The notes under the pieces: model-generated
Database searches by the model: none
What the model was told of the DNA's origin: nothing
What the model saw: only the letters and a program-made list of their open reading frames with translations
NCBI GenBank assembly: GCA_032768795.1
Contig: CP136490.1
Location: 2,852,001-2,916,000, forward strand
DNA from: Tremella fuciformis
Lineage: Eukaryota; Basidiomycota; Tremellomycetes; Tremellales; Tremellaceae
DNA length: 64,000 nucleotides
Direction of reading: 5' to 3'
Made by a program: the position numbers and the translations under genes
Shown here: one piece after another, positions 51,402 to 61,507 of the stretch
Position numbering within the stretch: position 1 is the first letter of the stretch
How the letters are laid out: every line of letters starts with the position of its first letter

Positions 51402-53048
51402 CTAATCATCGTCCGCATCTCCCAGTTCGAAAGCTTCTCCCGCCACTATCCTCCCCCACTTCATCTGCGGCCTCTCTATCCGCGGTGGGGGCTGGTCTCT
51501 GACGGGCTGGCTGCGGAGAAGGGACTGCCCTTCTCCCTGCGCTGATCCGTCCGGCGTAGATTTGATGACGCTCACGCGGTCCATGTCCGGTATTGGGAAG
51601 ACCAGTCCCAGTAGCCTCGCGAAGAAGAGCCAGCCGGCCAGCCAGCACAAGCTGATGACGGCGGTGGACAATGTGCACGACAGCTCCGCTTCACCAGCAG
51701 TCGGCGGGTCGATAGATGGCAAAGCCTCGGCGGCGGGGTTGGCGCACGCTCGATTGGGTATTGACGGGAACAGGGTGAAGATGATCGCCGCGAGTGGCCA
51801 GAGGACGAAAAAGATGCAGGCCATGCCCACTTCCAGAGCCCGATCGGAATGATCGAATGTCGCGTCGGGATCGATAGATTTGGCCGAGCGAGTGTGAATC
51901 TTTAGGCTGAACGTCAGAGATGCTCTTCAGAAAGGGCAATAGGAGGCCCACAATACACCGGCAAAGGTCGCCGTGAAGATGCCGATGATGATCACGAAAG
52001 CACTACTCACGACTACTGTGTGAGCTGCGGGTCCAAAAAAAAATACGCAGAGACCAGCTCACTGCTCTCCCCGGTGGCCATATTGGCACCTGCACAGCCG
52101 ACAGCCCCAAGAGCAACCAGTAGTAACGGGACATAGTTCCACACTCTCCCTTCCGCGAACTTGTCCCTCTTGCGTGGAGGAGGAGGCTCTATCGCAAGCT
52201 GAGGGTCAGGCACGTGTAATGTGGCCGGTTGCGAATATGCTCTTTGTGCGAGGGGTGTAGTGGGCTCCTGCGTCCCGTACGACGTGCTAGCAGGCAGTGG
52301 GGTCACTGAGCGCGATGGAGTGGACGGGGGCGAGGCGAGCGCCATGTCCCACATGAGGAACACATCTGATGTCGTCAAGTCGCCTTTGGAGCCGTCTCCC
52401 TGAACGTCGTCAAGCGAGGTCGAGTAAGACAAGTAATATGACGGTGACAGAGTCGCGCTGAGGATGACGAGCAGTAATGACAGGGTTGCCGATGATAGCA
52501 GATGGAGTAGAGCGAGGTCGAACGTCAAAAGCGGGCACGTGGGGAGGAGGACATCTGGTACATTCATCGAGCAGACCCCTTTCTCCAGTGTGAACGCCGA
52601 AAAGGCCATTGTAGCCGCTGAGAAGGAGTCAGCGTACACAGCCTCGGGCCGCAGCACCGACGACCTACATGTCCAGCATATCCACAACATGGCGACGACA
52701 GTGAACTCCAGTCGGTCGATGTAGACGCGCCACGGTTTAGGAAGAAGAATCGTAGCTGTCCTCCTTGCTTGTCAGCGCCGTTCAGGCGAAGATTGCCTCG
52801 TCTTACAAGACTGCTATGCTTCCTAGCCCACACGCGCCGAGGACGACTGCGAGCCCACGAATGTCGCCCAGCTGACCACTGTACATCTCGGCGCCTGACA
52901 TCAGTCCCAGTACATCAGGACAGAACGGTCGACACGCACCGCCGATAGAAGCCGGGGCGGAGGATGCGATCGCGATGGCCGACAACACTCCTACCAGGAT
53001 GTGAAGTGCCCATCGCGACTGGCCCGTGGTGAAGAGGGCCGAGGGCAT
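51402..53048 (-). CDS. Eight-TM protein, two MARVEL-like four-helix modules (474 aa)
   Basis: Six exons (52940-53048, 52807-52894, 52669-52763, 52063-52617, 51959-52015, 51402-51922) sum to 474 aa in frame. Helices of module 1: ALHILVGVLSAIAIASSA, GLAVVLGACGLGSIAVL, LEFTVVAMLWICWTSATMAF, LALLHLLSSATLSLLLVIL. A Ser/Pro-rich loop of about 100 residues follows. Module 2: YVPLLLVALGAVGCAGA, VVSSAFVIIIGIFTATF, MACIFFVLWPLAAIIFTLF, ISLCWLAGWLFFARLLGLVF. Topology resembles MARVEL proteins of fungal membrane domains, but I see no decisive motif, so this stays a structural guess. The last intron is only 36 nt. Confidence 0.6.
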
Positions 53049-53679
53049 CTCAGCGGCTGGGGTCGATGCGCCTACTCGATATCAGGACATGAGACGAGAT
53101 TGATCGACAAATGAGAGAGATGTTTATGGTGTAGAGGTCATATGCGTCTTCAGTCTGAACGCGGTGGGGCCCTCTTAGAGAACACCTTTCCCCCAAGCGG
53201 TGTTTGCCGTCGGAAGCAACAAGTGGTCAAAAGGCCTTTGATCATGGCCTTTCCGGTCATGCATAAGCTATCACCCTGTAGCTGGCAGAGGAAGCCGGTC
53301 AACATGCATGCTGGGGTTATCCAGCATGCGATAACCCCAGCATGCGCAAGACATATGCACATGATATCTCGGTGGCGGATGCGAGTGCTTAGTCATCACG
53401 ATAAAATGACCTTCGGCGGCGACCACGACGAGCGAGAAGATTTCGCGATGCCACAGTCTGTGTTCTTGTGATCTTCCTTCTTGTCTGATCTGATCATTAT
53501 CTTACATAGACTGCATAGACTGGGTGCTGCTTGGATACCCTACCTTGACGACCATATCACCATATCTTGGATACATGCGGTCTCCACACGCCCTGGCGAT
53601 CTGATCGGCCACTTTTTTTTGGCCTGCTCCTATTGAGGAGGGACCCATTTAGAGAGTACCACTTTGGGCTTGTGGGATC
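53049..53679. promoter_or_regulatory. Divergent intergenic region with a hairpin
   Basis: Upstream region of the 8-TM gene and the SNF2 gene. It contains the 15-bp perfect inverted repeat described separately and a T-tract (53,610-53,617) near the SNF2 start. Confidence 0.5.
53306..53345. repeat. 15-bp perfect inverted repeat with 10-nt loop
   Basis: GCATGCTGGGGTTAT (53306-53320) is the exact reverse complement of ATAACCCCAGCATGC (53331-53345). The loop CCAGCATGCG itself contains a third copy of CCAGCATGC. Confidence 0.9.
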
Positions 53680-56600
53680 ATGGCGTCGACCGACTCCATC
53701 GGCCATGTAACCCACGCCTCGCCATCACTCGGTGCTTCCACGTCAGCATCAGAAGCTGGCCCATCGCGACCCAGAACGTACGATCAGACACCCGTCGACC
53801 TCACTGGCGATTCAGACGAGGACATTCCTTCCTCCTCGACTCGGCTCGACCCTCCTACCGACGCACGAGCCTCCTCGTCTTTGACGTCGGGTGGTCCAAG
53901 CGGTACTTCTCAGACCGTCAACCCTCAGCCAAGATTCGGTGCTGCATCCTTACCACTCCCTCCGTCGTCCACCTCGATCGCTCGCACAGCATCTGGACAG
54001 CATACACCGGGGACGCCGGGCACGCCTGACGAGGATTTTCAGGTCACCGGGTCCACACTCATCTCACCTGGTCGGAATCGTTTCGGCGCCTTTGCCTCGC
54101 CCAGCACCTCGATGAACGGCAACGGCACCATGTTCCCGGTCCCAGGCTTCAACGGTCATCCTCCCCCGCCTTCGTTCCTTCCTCCTGCACCTACACTGGG
54201 CGCCCTAGCTTCGTCAAGCATGAATACGTCCAACGGATTTGTCAGGCGACCATTCGTCCCGCATGGAGTCACGACGAATGGTATACCCCATCCTGGCCGC
54301 ACGATCACTAACGGCGGCTCATCTTCGGACGCCATCGACCTCACAAGGGTCAACATCCCTTCTCCCCCCGCCATGCCCGATAAATCTCCCCTTTGCATAG
54401 GCAGTATAATGTCCCGTGCTGTCATCTACTACCCATCCGATGCCATCTACTTCGGCAGGCGTCCTCCGCCTGGAGCACTCGAGCCGTGGGATATCGTCGA
54501 GTTTAGGGGTGCCGAGCTGCTCAAGGTCAAGCTCAAGGTGTGCCAGCTCTTCTTTGTGGTAAACTCGCTGGCTGCCGCTGACGTGTGACAGTATAGGAGG
54601 GCGGGTGCTCCGCCGAAGCCCAATGAGCCGTGGTCGACTCCCTCTCGCGATACGATACAGGTCATGACTCGTGTGTTCAATCAGCCATAGGGAAATTCGT
54701 AGCTCACGTCCCAGCTGGCTTGACAACCTATATCGGTGACCTCGATGTCAGCTTGGCGGATTCGCTGATCGCCCACATGTCCAAGGGTATTTTGCGTCTG
54801 GAAGGCTTTGCGCAGCGTCTTCAAGAGGGCGAGGCAAGTGTCGCTGCCAATTCTGAGGCTTCGCGCTGATCAATTAGACTTCATTCGAGATCAAGCTCAA
54901 CGTTCTCCTCTTCACCCTACCCGCAAACGTCAAATACATCACCGACAACCTCCTGACCCGCGAACTCTACCTTCTTGACCCTACCCCTCCGTATGAACCG
55001 TCGCGGCATACAGGCAACCCGCCATATCGTAATGGTCTTGGCAGCGGCGATGAGGCAATGCGCCTGTATCAGCTCTCGCTCACTCGAAGAGCTGCTGGAT
55101 TCTCTGGATCAACCTACTATCCGCCCGAGCGGGTCAATCAGGTCGAGGTGCAGCGGAAGCAGGTGGACGAGGTCTTCAAGAGTATCGATAATGGGGCAGA
55201 ACTGGAGCAGAGTGATCCCGGGCCATTCATCAAGACCGACCTGTTCCCGCATCAGCGAGTGGCCTTGACTTTCATGCTTCAGCGAGAGCAGGACTGGTCG
55301 GCTCTGAAGAAGGCCAGAAAATACGCGGACAAAGCCCTGAACAAGAGCAAGTCGAAGCGAGCTTCGAGTGCAGAGGTGGAGGATTCGGGGAAGACTCGGA
55401 ATATCAACCACTCGCTCTGGGAACCAAAGGAGGTCAACGAGAAGGGCAAAGTCAAGTCATGGCGGAACAAGGTCACCGGCGAAGTCACTCGGGAGAAGAA
55501 GCCAGTGGACGGAAAGGGCGCGATCTTGGCGGACGATATGGGTCTAGGAAAGACCCTTTCGATAGTCTCCCTCATTTCGGCTACACGAAAGTCAGCGCAG
55601 AAATGGGCCAAGACACCCTTGGACAAAGAGGACGATGTCTCCGACGAAGAGGACGAAGCCGGGCCTAGTATTAAGGCATCCGCTATCGGTACAAAGGTTT
55701 TCGGGATGCCGGAGCTGGATCCTGAAGAGGAGGTCGAAGCGAAGCCCAAAAAGCGCAAGAGGGATGATGAGGCGCAAAGGATACTCGCGGCTCGGCGGAA
55801 TAAGCTTGTCAAACGCTCCAAAGCGACACTGCTCGTTTGCCCCATGTCGACCATTACTAATTGGGAAGATCAGATCAAGGAGCACTGGAATGGCAAAGTC
55901 GAGATCTGTGGCGGCGCGGCGGGCATCCCTCCACCAAAGGAGACCAAGAAGCGCTGGCGACCGCCAAAGAAGCGAGCAGAGGAATCTGAGGAGGACGAGC
56001 TCGACGAGGATTTCGATACCATTCGAGTGTATATCTACCACGGCGCTTGCCGTCGGGCAGATCCTCACTTTCTCGCCGACTTTGATGTCGTTATTACCAC
56101 TTATCACACCCTTGCTGGCGAGTTCACGAAAGCTGGCGGCGATGGGGATGAGTCGACCCCTGCGGATACCGCGCAGAATTCAGGTGACGAGTTCTTGGGG
56201 GACACCTCGATCAACTCCCGTGCCACGAAGCCAGAGGTGGAGACCGAGATAAAGGCGATGGAGGTGATGGACGCTCTACGGCGGAAGCAGAAGAAGGGAA
56301 AGTCAGCCAAGCCCAATCCCTGCACCGATGTTAGATCGCCTCTTCAGTCTATCGACTGGTTCCGGGTTGTCCTGGACGAGGCACACTACATCAAATCGCC
56401 CTCCACCGTTGCTTCACGATCGTCTTGTGCACTCGAGGCGGACAGGCGTATCTGCTTGACCGGCACGCCAATCCAGAACAAGATTGAGGACGTCTGGGCG
56501 CTCTTCAAATTCCTCCGCTTGAGTCCGGTAGACGATAAAGAATGCTTCACAAAGTACATCTCCAATCCATGCAAGTTCGGAGAGCAACTCGGTGTTGCGC

Positions 56601-58067
56601 GCCTGCAACTTGTCATGCGGTGCTGCACACTTCGACGGACAAAAGATAGCACTTCGGAGGACGGCAAGAAGATCCTCAATCTTCCACCACGAAAGGAGGT
56701 GCAGCTCTGGCTCGATCTGCGTGACGATGAGCGGGGAATTTACGACGAGCGCGCCAATCAAGCCAAAGAGCGGGTGGATGAACTTAAGGCGACGAAGCAG
56801 CTTTCGAAGAATATCGGAAATGTCCTCCAAGAGGTGTTGCGTTTGCGGCAGATCTGCGATCATGTTGATCTCGCAAAGTCCGGCGCGGTTGAGGAGGATT
56901 ACGATGGCACTATCATGGATTACGAGCTGGCCTGTCAGGGCATTGAGCGTTACGGCTTGACGCAAGCCCGAGCCATGTCTGTGTTGGCCTATCTGAAGGA
57001 TGGCGATGGAGCACAGTGTTTGGGCTGCGGCTACGACTATGGCGACTACTTCCCATCTTTAGGCTTGGCTGGCATCGAAGATCCGCAGACGGAGAAAGAG
57101 AAGACAAAGAAGATGCCTCATCGCCCGTACCTGACCAGGTGTCTTCATGTCTACTGTGAGCTGCGCTCAGTACGACGGCGATTGCAAAGCTGACTGGTAG
57201 GTCCAAAGTGCTTCAAAGCCAATGTGTATTCAGAGTATTCCAAGCGTACCAAGGATACCGTTTCGCGGGAATGTTACGCTTGCCAGAAGATGCTACGGCT
57301 TGCTTCGGACGTCATCGAAGTCTTCCCGCCATCATCCGAGTCGAATGACCCCTCAGACGCACCAAGCAAGCCTCGACGTCAAAAGTACGTTCGGCCGCCT
57401 GGTCAGAAGCCCGATCTCTCTACGAAGATGCAGTGGCTCTTGGGAGAATTGATGAGTCACTCCAAGAAGAACCCCAATTCACCCCACTACGATGCTTTCG
57501 CCATCGATGTCGGAGGCGAGGACGTGGAGGAGCTCGACCCTGACGGCAAGCCGTACGTCACAAAAAGCGTCGTTTTCTCTCAGTGGACCACTATGCTCGA
57601 CCGAATCGGCGATATGCTGGACGAAGCAAACATCCGGTATGCTCGTTTGGACGGAACGATGACACGAGAAGAACGGGCCAAAGCCATGGACCAGCTCCGA
57701 TCCAACAGGAAGGTCGAGATCTTGCTCGTCTCGACTCGGGCTGGCGGTGTGGGTCTCAACTTGACTGCCGCTTCCCGTTGTTACCTGGTCGACCCATACT
57801 GGAACCCCTCGGTCGAGTCTCAAGCCATCGACCGGATTGTAAGTCATCCACTGGGAGCGGAAAACGGCAAGGGCTGACTGGCAGCACCGTATGGGTCAGA
57901 CCCGACCAGTGGTCGCGATCAAGCTCATGATCAACAACTCGATCGAGAAGCGTCTCGACGAGATCCAGAAGAAGAAGGCAAACCTGGCACAGTTGTCGCT
58001 CAAGAACATGACCAGGAAAGAGTTGATGGAGCAAAAGGCCGAGGAGCTTGCCAGCTTGTTCCGATAG
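53680..58067 (+). CDS. SNF2-family ATPase with embedded RING, HLTF/RAD5-like (1384 aa)
   Basis: Six exons (53680-54537, 54592-54670, 54715-54833, 54878-57155, 57201-57838, 57885-58067) sum to 1384 aa. After a disordered Ser/Pro N-terminus (about 220 aa) and a domain in the place of HIRAN (about 240-420) comes the SNF2 ATPase: DDMGLGKT (about 570), a charged insert (EEEVEAKPKKRKRDD), LLVCPMSTITNWE, VVLDEAHYIK (about 850), LTGTPIQNK. A RING sits between the ATPase lobes (CLGC about 1066, CLHVYCPKCF, CYAC). The helicase C domain has VVFSQW, STRAGGVGLNLT and HRMGQT. HLTF/Rad5 proteins ubiquitinate PCNA and remodel stalled forks; a RAD16-like role is the alternative. The third intron has a GC donor (GCAAGT, 54834). 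Confidence 0.88.
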
Positions 58068-58548
58068 CTTGCATGTGGTCAACCGTGTCTTCTTACCTTT
58101 TGGCATCTACGTATACATATGGCGAGGTGCCAGATGTGCATTGGTACATACACATGCAGATCATGTAGACGTCTGACTTGTATGCAGCATTACACCGTAC
58201 TCATAACAACAGGATGTCACAAGTTGGACCGGAAGCGCACGGACCATCAAATGAGAGGAAAACGGGGTCGACAGCGGCGGACCGGCGCCTCTCCTGGCCC
58301 ATTATGTTGAGATGGGACATGAATGTTTATCAGATGCATAACAGTGATATCGCACATACGAAAGTTGGGTTGGCGAGAGAGAATATATATTCGCGTCCAG
58401 TGACGGGGATCGAGTGGGTGCTGAATAAATGCACAGTGGAAAAGACAGATGCGTTGGTGTCAAGCAGAAACATACATTGCCATTTGCGAGAATGGGAGAG
58501 CGATCGGAGTCACCTTGGATAAGGGAAACCGAGCCTTGCAGTGCAGCC
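58068..58548. other. Convergent intergenic region
   Basis: 3' regions of the SNF2 gene and the following minus-strand gene. No gene or clear repeat seen. Confidence 0.5.
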
Positions 58549-59727
58549 TCAATCAAAGCCACGATGGCGGAAGTCATACAGTCTTTTGAAATCCCCCTCA
58601 GCCTTATAAGGGTCGACCTCAAGCTTCTCATTCTCCTTTAGCTCGTGCCACAGAGGCTTGAAACGTTCAGCCTCTGAGTCCCACCGCGCCCTTGCAAGCT
58701 GCAGCTTCTTTGTCGTTTGAGCATACCAGTCGGATTGCAGCTCTGAAGGACGGTATGGGTTCGCGGAGTTCCAGATCCCCTCCAGCACAAGCTTGGCGCC
58801 GGCCCGAGCCGCCGTCGCTATCTCTTTGTCGTCGTGGTAAAAGAGAGCACGGCTGTCGGCGTCGCTTCCCGCCCATGGTCCACCGTCACTGAAGCACATA
58901 TCCTTCATGTCGGTGAGACGAGGGACGACCTCTTTGACTGCCGTGCACAAGCTGTTGAAAGCGGCCAGACGCTCGTCCTGAGGCTTAAGCTTGTGCAGTA
59001 CTTGTGACCAGCGGGAGGACTTGCCTTGGGACTCGGACTCATGTGGCCCCCGCTCCTGCTTGGTGAGGTAGTAGTGTCTTTCTTGGGTCTCCAAGACTCT
59101 GTTGAGACAGCTGGCAATCGTTTCTACCTGCTTGGGTGTCGCCCGCTTCCTGGCGAGCGTCGGATCTGTCTTGAACCGCTCCTGGTATTCTTTGTCCTTT
59201 TTGTATGTGATGGGCAGGAGGCCCGTCAGGCCAAAGCGCTCGATGATACTATCGACCTGCAGCTCGACGCCAAAGTCGATTCGTGCGGTACCCCGCAGAC
59301 TCGAACCAAACGTCCAGGACGCTATGACATCGGGGTTGTCCGGTCTGCCCTTTGGCCAGCTGTACACATCGTTGACGGTATCGTAGATCTGTTCCACCGG
59401 CAGGTTGAACCGCGCCACCAGTCGTTTCTGCTCGTGGGTTGGGGGCTGATTCGTCCGTTCCCACTCAGCGATCATGCCCTGGCCCCACTTGTCTCTGGTG
59501 TCCACAAATGACCTATAAAGGACGTAGCAGGTCTCGAGATTGGCTGTCGAGGGGTCTTCACAGAAGCGACCGACAGCGTCGCGATAATCTTCATGACTCT
59601 GCAGGAAGACGGATCCGGTAGTTCGCTCAGCCTCTTCACGCTCAGCCTTCAGACGACGCTCGGTCAGTTCACGCTCGGAGTCCGAGGCGCGACTGAAGGC
59701 CTTGAAGCAGTCTGAGTCGCAGTCCAT
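58549..59727 (-). CDS. Unknown protein, paralog of the next gene (392 aa)
   Basis: A single exon; the first ATG of the open frame is at 59727 (MDCDSDCFKAF). No known domain recognised. Largely helical and charged (ERELTERRLKAEREEAERT near the N-terminus). Segments shared in order with the protein at 60257-61507: ETCYVLYRSFVDTRD, RFGLTGLLP, LETQERHYYL, FNSLCTAVKEV, DSRALFYHDDKEI, WYAQTTKKLQ. The order and spacing argue for common ancestry although identity is low. No signal peptide or TM segment seen. Confidence 0.65.
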   Translation of the reverse strand: MDCDSDCFKAFSRASDSERELTERRLKAEREEAERTTGSVFLQSHEDYRDAVGRFCEDPSTANLETCYVLYRSFVDTRDKWGQGMIAEWERTNQPPTHEQKRLVARFNLPVEQIYDTVNDVYSWPKGRPDNPDVIASWTFGSSLRGTARIDFGVELQVDSIIERFGLTGLLPITYKKDKEYQERFKTDPTLARKRATPKQVETIASCLNRVLETQERHYYLTKQERGPHESESQGKSSRWSQVLHKLKPQDERLAAFNSLCTAVKEVVPRLTDMKDMCFSDGGPWAGSDADSRALFYHDDKEIATAARAGAKLVLEGIWNSANPYRPSELQSDWYAQTTKKLQLARARWDSEAERFKPLWHELKENEKLEVDPYKAEGDFKRLYDFRHRGFD

Positions 59728-60256
59728 GTCACAATCAGGAGTCTGGCTTATGTTCAAACAGGTGCTAGGGCCGTTCGAGTGATGTTGACGATAAGAGTGG
59801 GCAGATGCACTACTTCTTGCTTCTTATGTGGGCGCTCGGTCGTCAGTACAAAGGGTTCTCATATGAAGGGACGAACCCTGAGGTATGTCAAAGACGACTC
59901 ATCTCATAAAACAAGCCGACTGTCTGGCTCTCTCACCTCACTCAAAGCTGATCATCCATTCTCTCGGTCTCCTTACACTTCGATCCCTGAGAACCTCTGA
60001 GACTGGTGCCCTGCTTGATGTCCTCCCATGTCTCAGCGACCTGGTGCGCCTGGCCTTCGCACAGATCAAAGAAGCGGCTGTTGAAGACGTGTCGATCTGA
60101 ACGGATTGCAAGCGGCTGTAGTGAAAATAAGTTTCACGCGAGCCGGTGCAAACATGGTGAGCTCCACGGGTCAGCAAGAACGCTGCGCCCGGTTACAATA
60201 ATCCTTGCATGTACATACATGAGTGTATGATGTATCAGCAGTCCAGTCATGAAAGT
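59728..60256. other. Intergenic between two related minus-strand genes
   Basis: Promoter of the upstream paralog and 3' region of the other. No gene recognised. Confidence 0.5.
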
Positions 60257-61507
60257 TCAGTCGTAATTGCACCGAATGGAGTGAATCCCATTCTGGTGAG
60301 GTTCGTACGGGATGTTGACGAGCTCAGGAGTACCGTACGTGTCGAGGTCGGTTGAACCGTGGTAGTCTGCAGCCCGCTCGCTATCGAGAGAGCACAGTGG
60401 CCACTCCTTATCGCGCTTCGTTGCCATCTCAGCCCATGTTTCGCGGGCCTCCTGAAGCATTCGACATGCGCGAGTGAACGCCTCACGCAAGACTCGTTCA
60501 CTGTCAGCAGCTATCGTAGCTGTCAGGGTGTCCAAGTCTCGCCTCGTTATCCTAAGGAATTGGGACTGGCGCGTGTTAAATTCAGCCTCGAATTCGAGCA
60601 ACCGAGCGTCGACTTCAGGCCTGCGTTCTTCCGGCTCAAGTTGCTTGTTGAGCATGTACCAGGCGGGAATAGGGTCCCTGTTGAGCTGACTACGCGGGAG
60701 CAGGGTCTCGAGGGTGAATCGGGCCGCCGTCCAGGCGTCTTCGGCGACCAGCTTGTTAGGGTGGTAGAAAATGACCCGAGCGTCGGTCGGGCCCGCCACG
60801 TATTGTCGATACCAGTAAGCCTCGGCCAATTTCGAGAGGGTGCGGATAGTCGTCACGGCGGCGCAAAGGCGCTTGAAGTGGTCGAAAGAACCGAAATCCA
60901 GAGATTCTCGCTCACTCGGGCTGGAGTAATGATATCTCTCGCGGCTTCTCAAGAGACCGTTCCATTCCTGTGCAACCAATAGAACCGCCTCGATATCCGT
61001 GGGAGCAAGACTATCTTGGCGCGCCTCCGCCAACTGTCTGGAAGTGACCCCGGGGGCTCCCGTGGAGGAAGGAAGCAGACCTGTGGCGCAGAACCTCTCC
61101 GCCAACCTGCCGATATTGAGCGAGCGACCCATTGCGTGTACGGTTGCGTGCAGGTGAGTGTGGAATGTGAGGGAGCGGACGATATCGTCGGAAAGGTCGT
61201 TATAATTCATGGGGAACATGTTTCTCTGCTGCTCTGCAAGAGGCTTCGAGCTGAGCCTTTGTGCCATTTCCAGCCTGTTCTTGACTTTGTTGGAATACGG
61301 TGTGAGACCTTGAAGGTTCTCCCGCTCCGCGACGTCGTCCACGAAATTCCCGTAATCTTTGTAGCATTCCAGCAGCCCTTCTACGGAAGGTTCGTCCAAG
61401 AACTCCTTGCAGCTGTCGAGATACTGGAGGTAGTATGGGGGTTCATTGTCGGAACTTGAATCGTCATCGGCAGGGTCCGTGCTCACTATCGACATCGGGC
61501 TTGACAT
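60257..61507 (-). CDS. Unknown protein, paralog of the previous gene (416 aa)
   Basis: A single exon from ATG 61507 (MSSPMSIVSTDPADDDSSS). The acidic Ser-rich N-terminus is followed by a mostly helical body. Shared blocks with the 58.5-59.7 kb protein: GLLECYKDYGNFVDDV, RFCATGLLPSS, LRSRERYHYS, FKRLCAAVTTIRTL, DARVIFYHPNKLVAED, WYMLNKQLEP. The DARVIFYHPN block also resembles NSARTIFSHPD in the gene at 28.4-29.4 kb. No known domain recognised. Confidence 0.65.
   Translation of the reverse strand: MSSPMSIVSTDPADDDSSSDNEPPYYLQYLDSCKEFLDEPSVEGLLECYKDYGNFVDDVAERENLQGLTPYSNKVKNRLEMAQRLSSKPLAEQQRNMFPMNYNDLSDDIVRSLTFHTHLHATVHAMGRSLNIGRLAERFCATGLLPSSTGAPGVTSRQLAEARQDSLAPTDIEAVLLVAQEWNGLLRSRERYHYSSPSERESLDFGSFDHFKRLCAAVTTIRTLSKLAEAYWYRQYVAGPTDARVIFYHPNKLVAEDAWTAARFTLETLLPRSQLNRDPIPAWYMLNKQLEPEERRPEVDARLLEFEAEFNTRQSQFLRITRRDLDTLTATIAADSERVLREAFTRACRMLQEARETWAEMATKRDKEWPLCSLDSERAADYHGSTDLDTYGTPELVNIPYEPHQNGIHSIRCNYD

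Noticed and set aside
54661..54714. Apparent frameshift in the SNF2 gene: a TAG follows VMTRVFNQP
   Set aside because: A 44-nt intron (54671-54714, GTGTGT donor, CCCAG acceptor) restores the frame, and the whole gene then sums to a multiple of three. Read-through with a frameshift remains a weak alternative.
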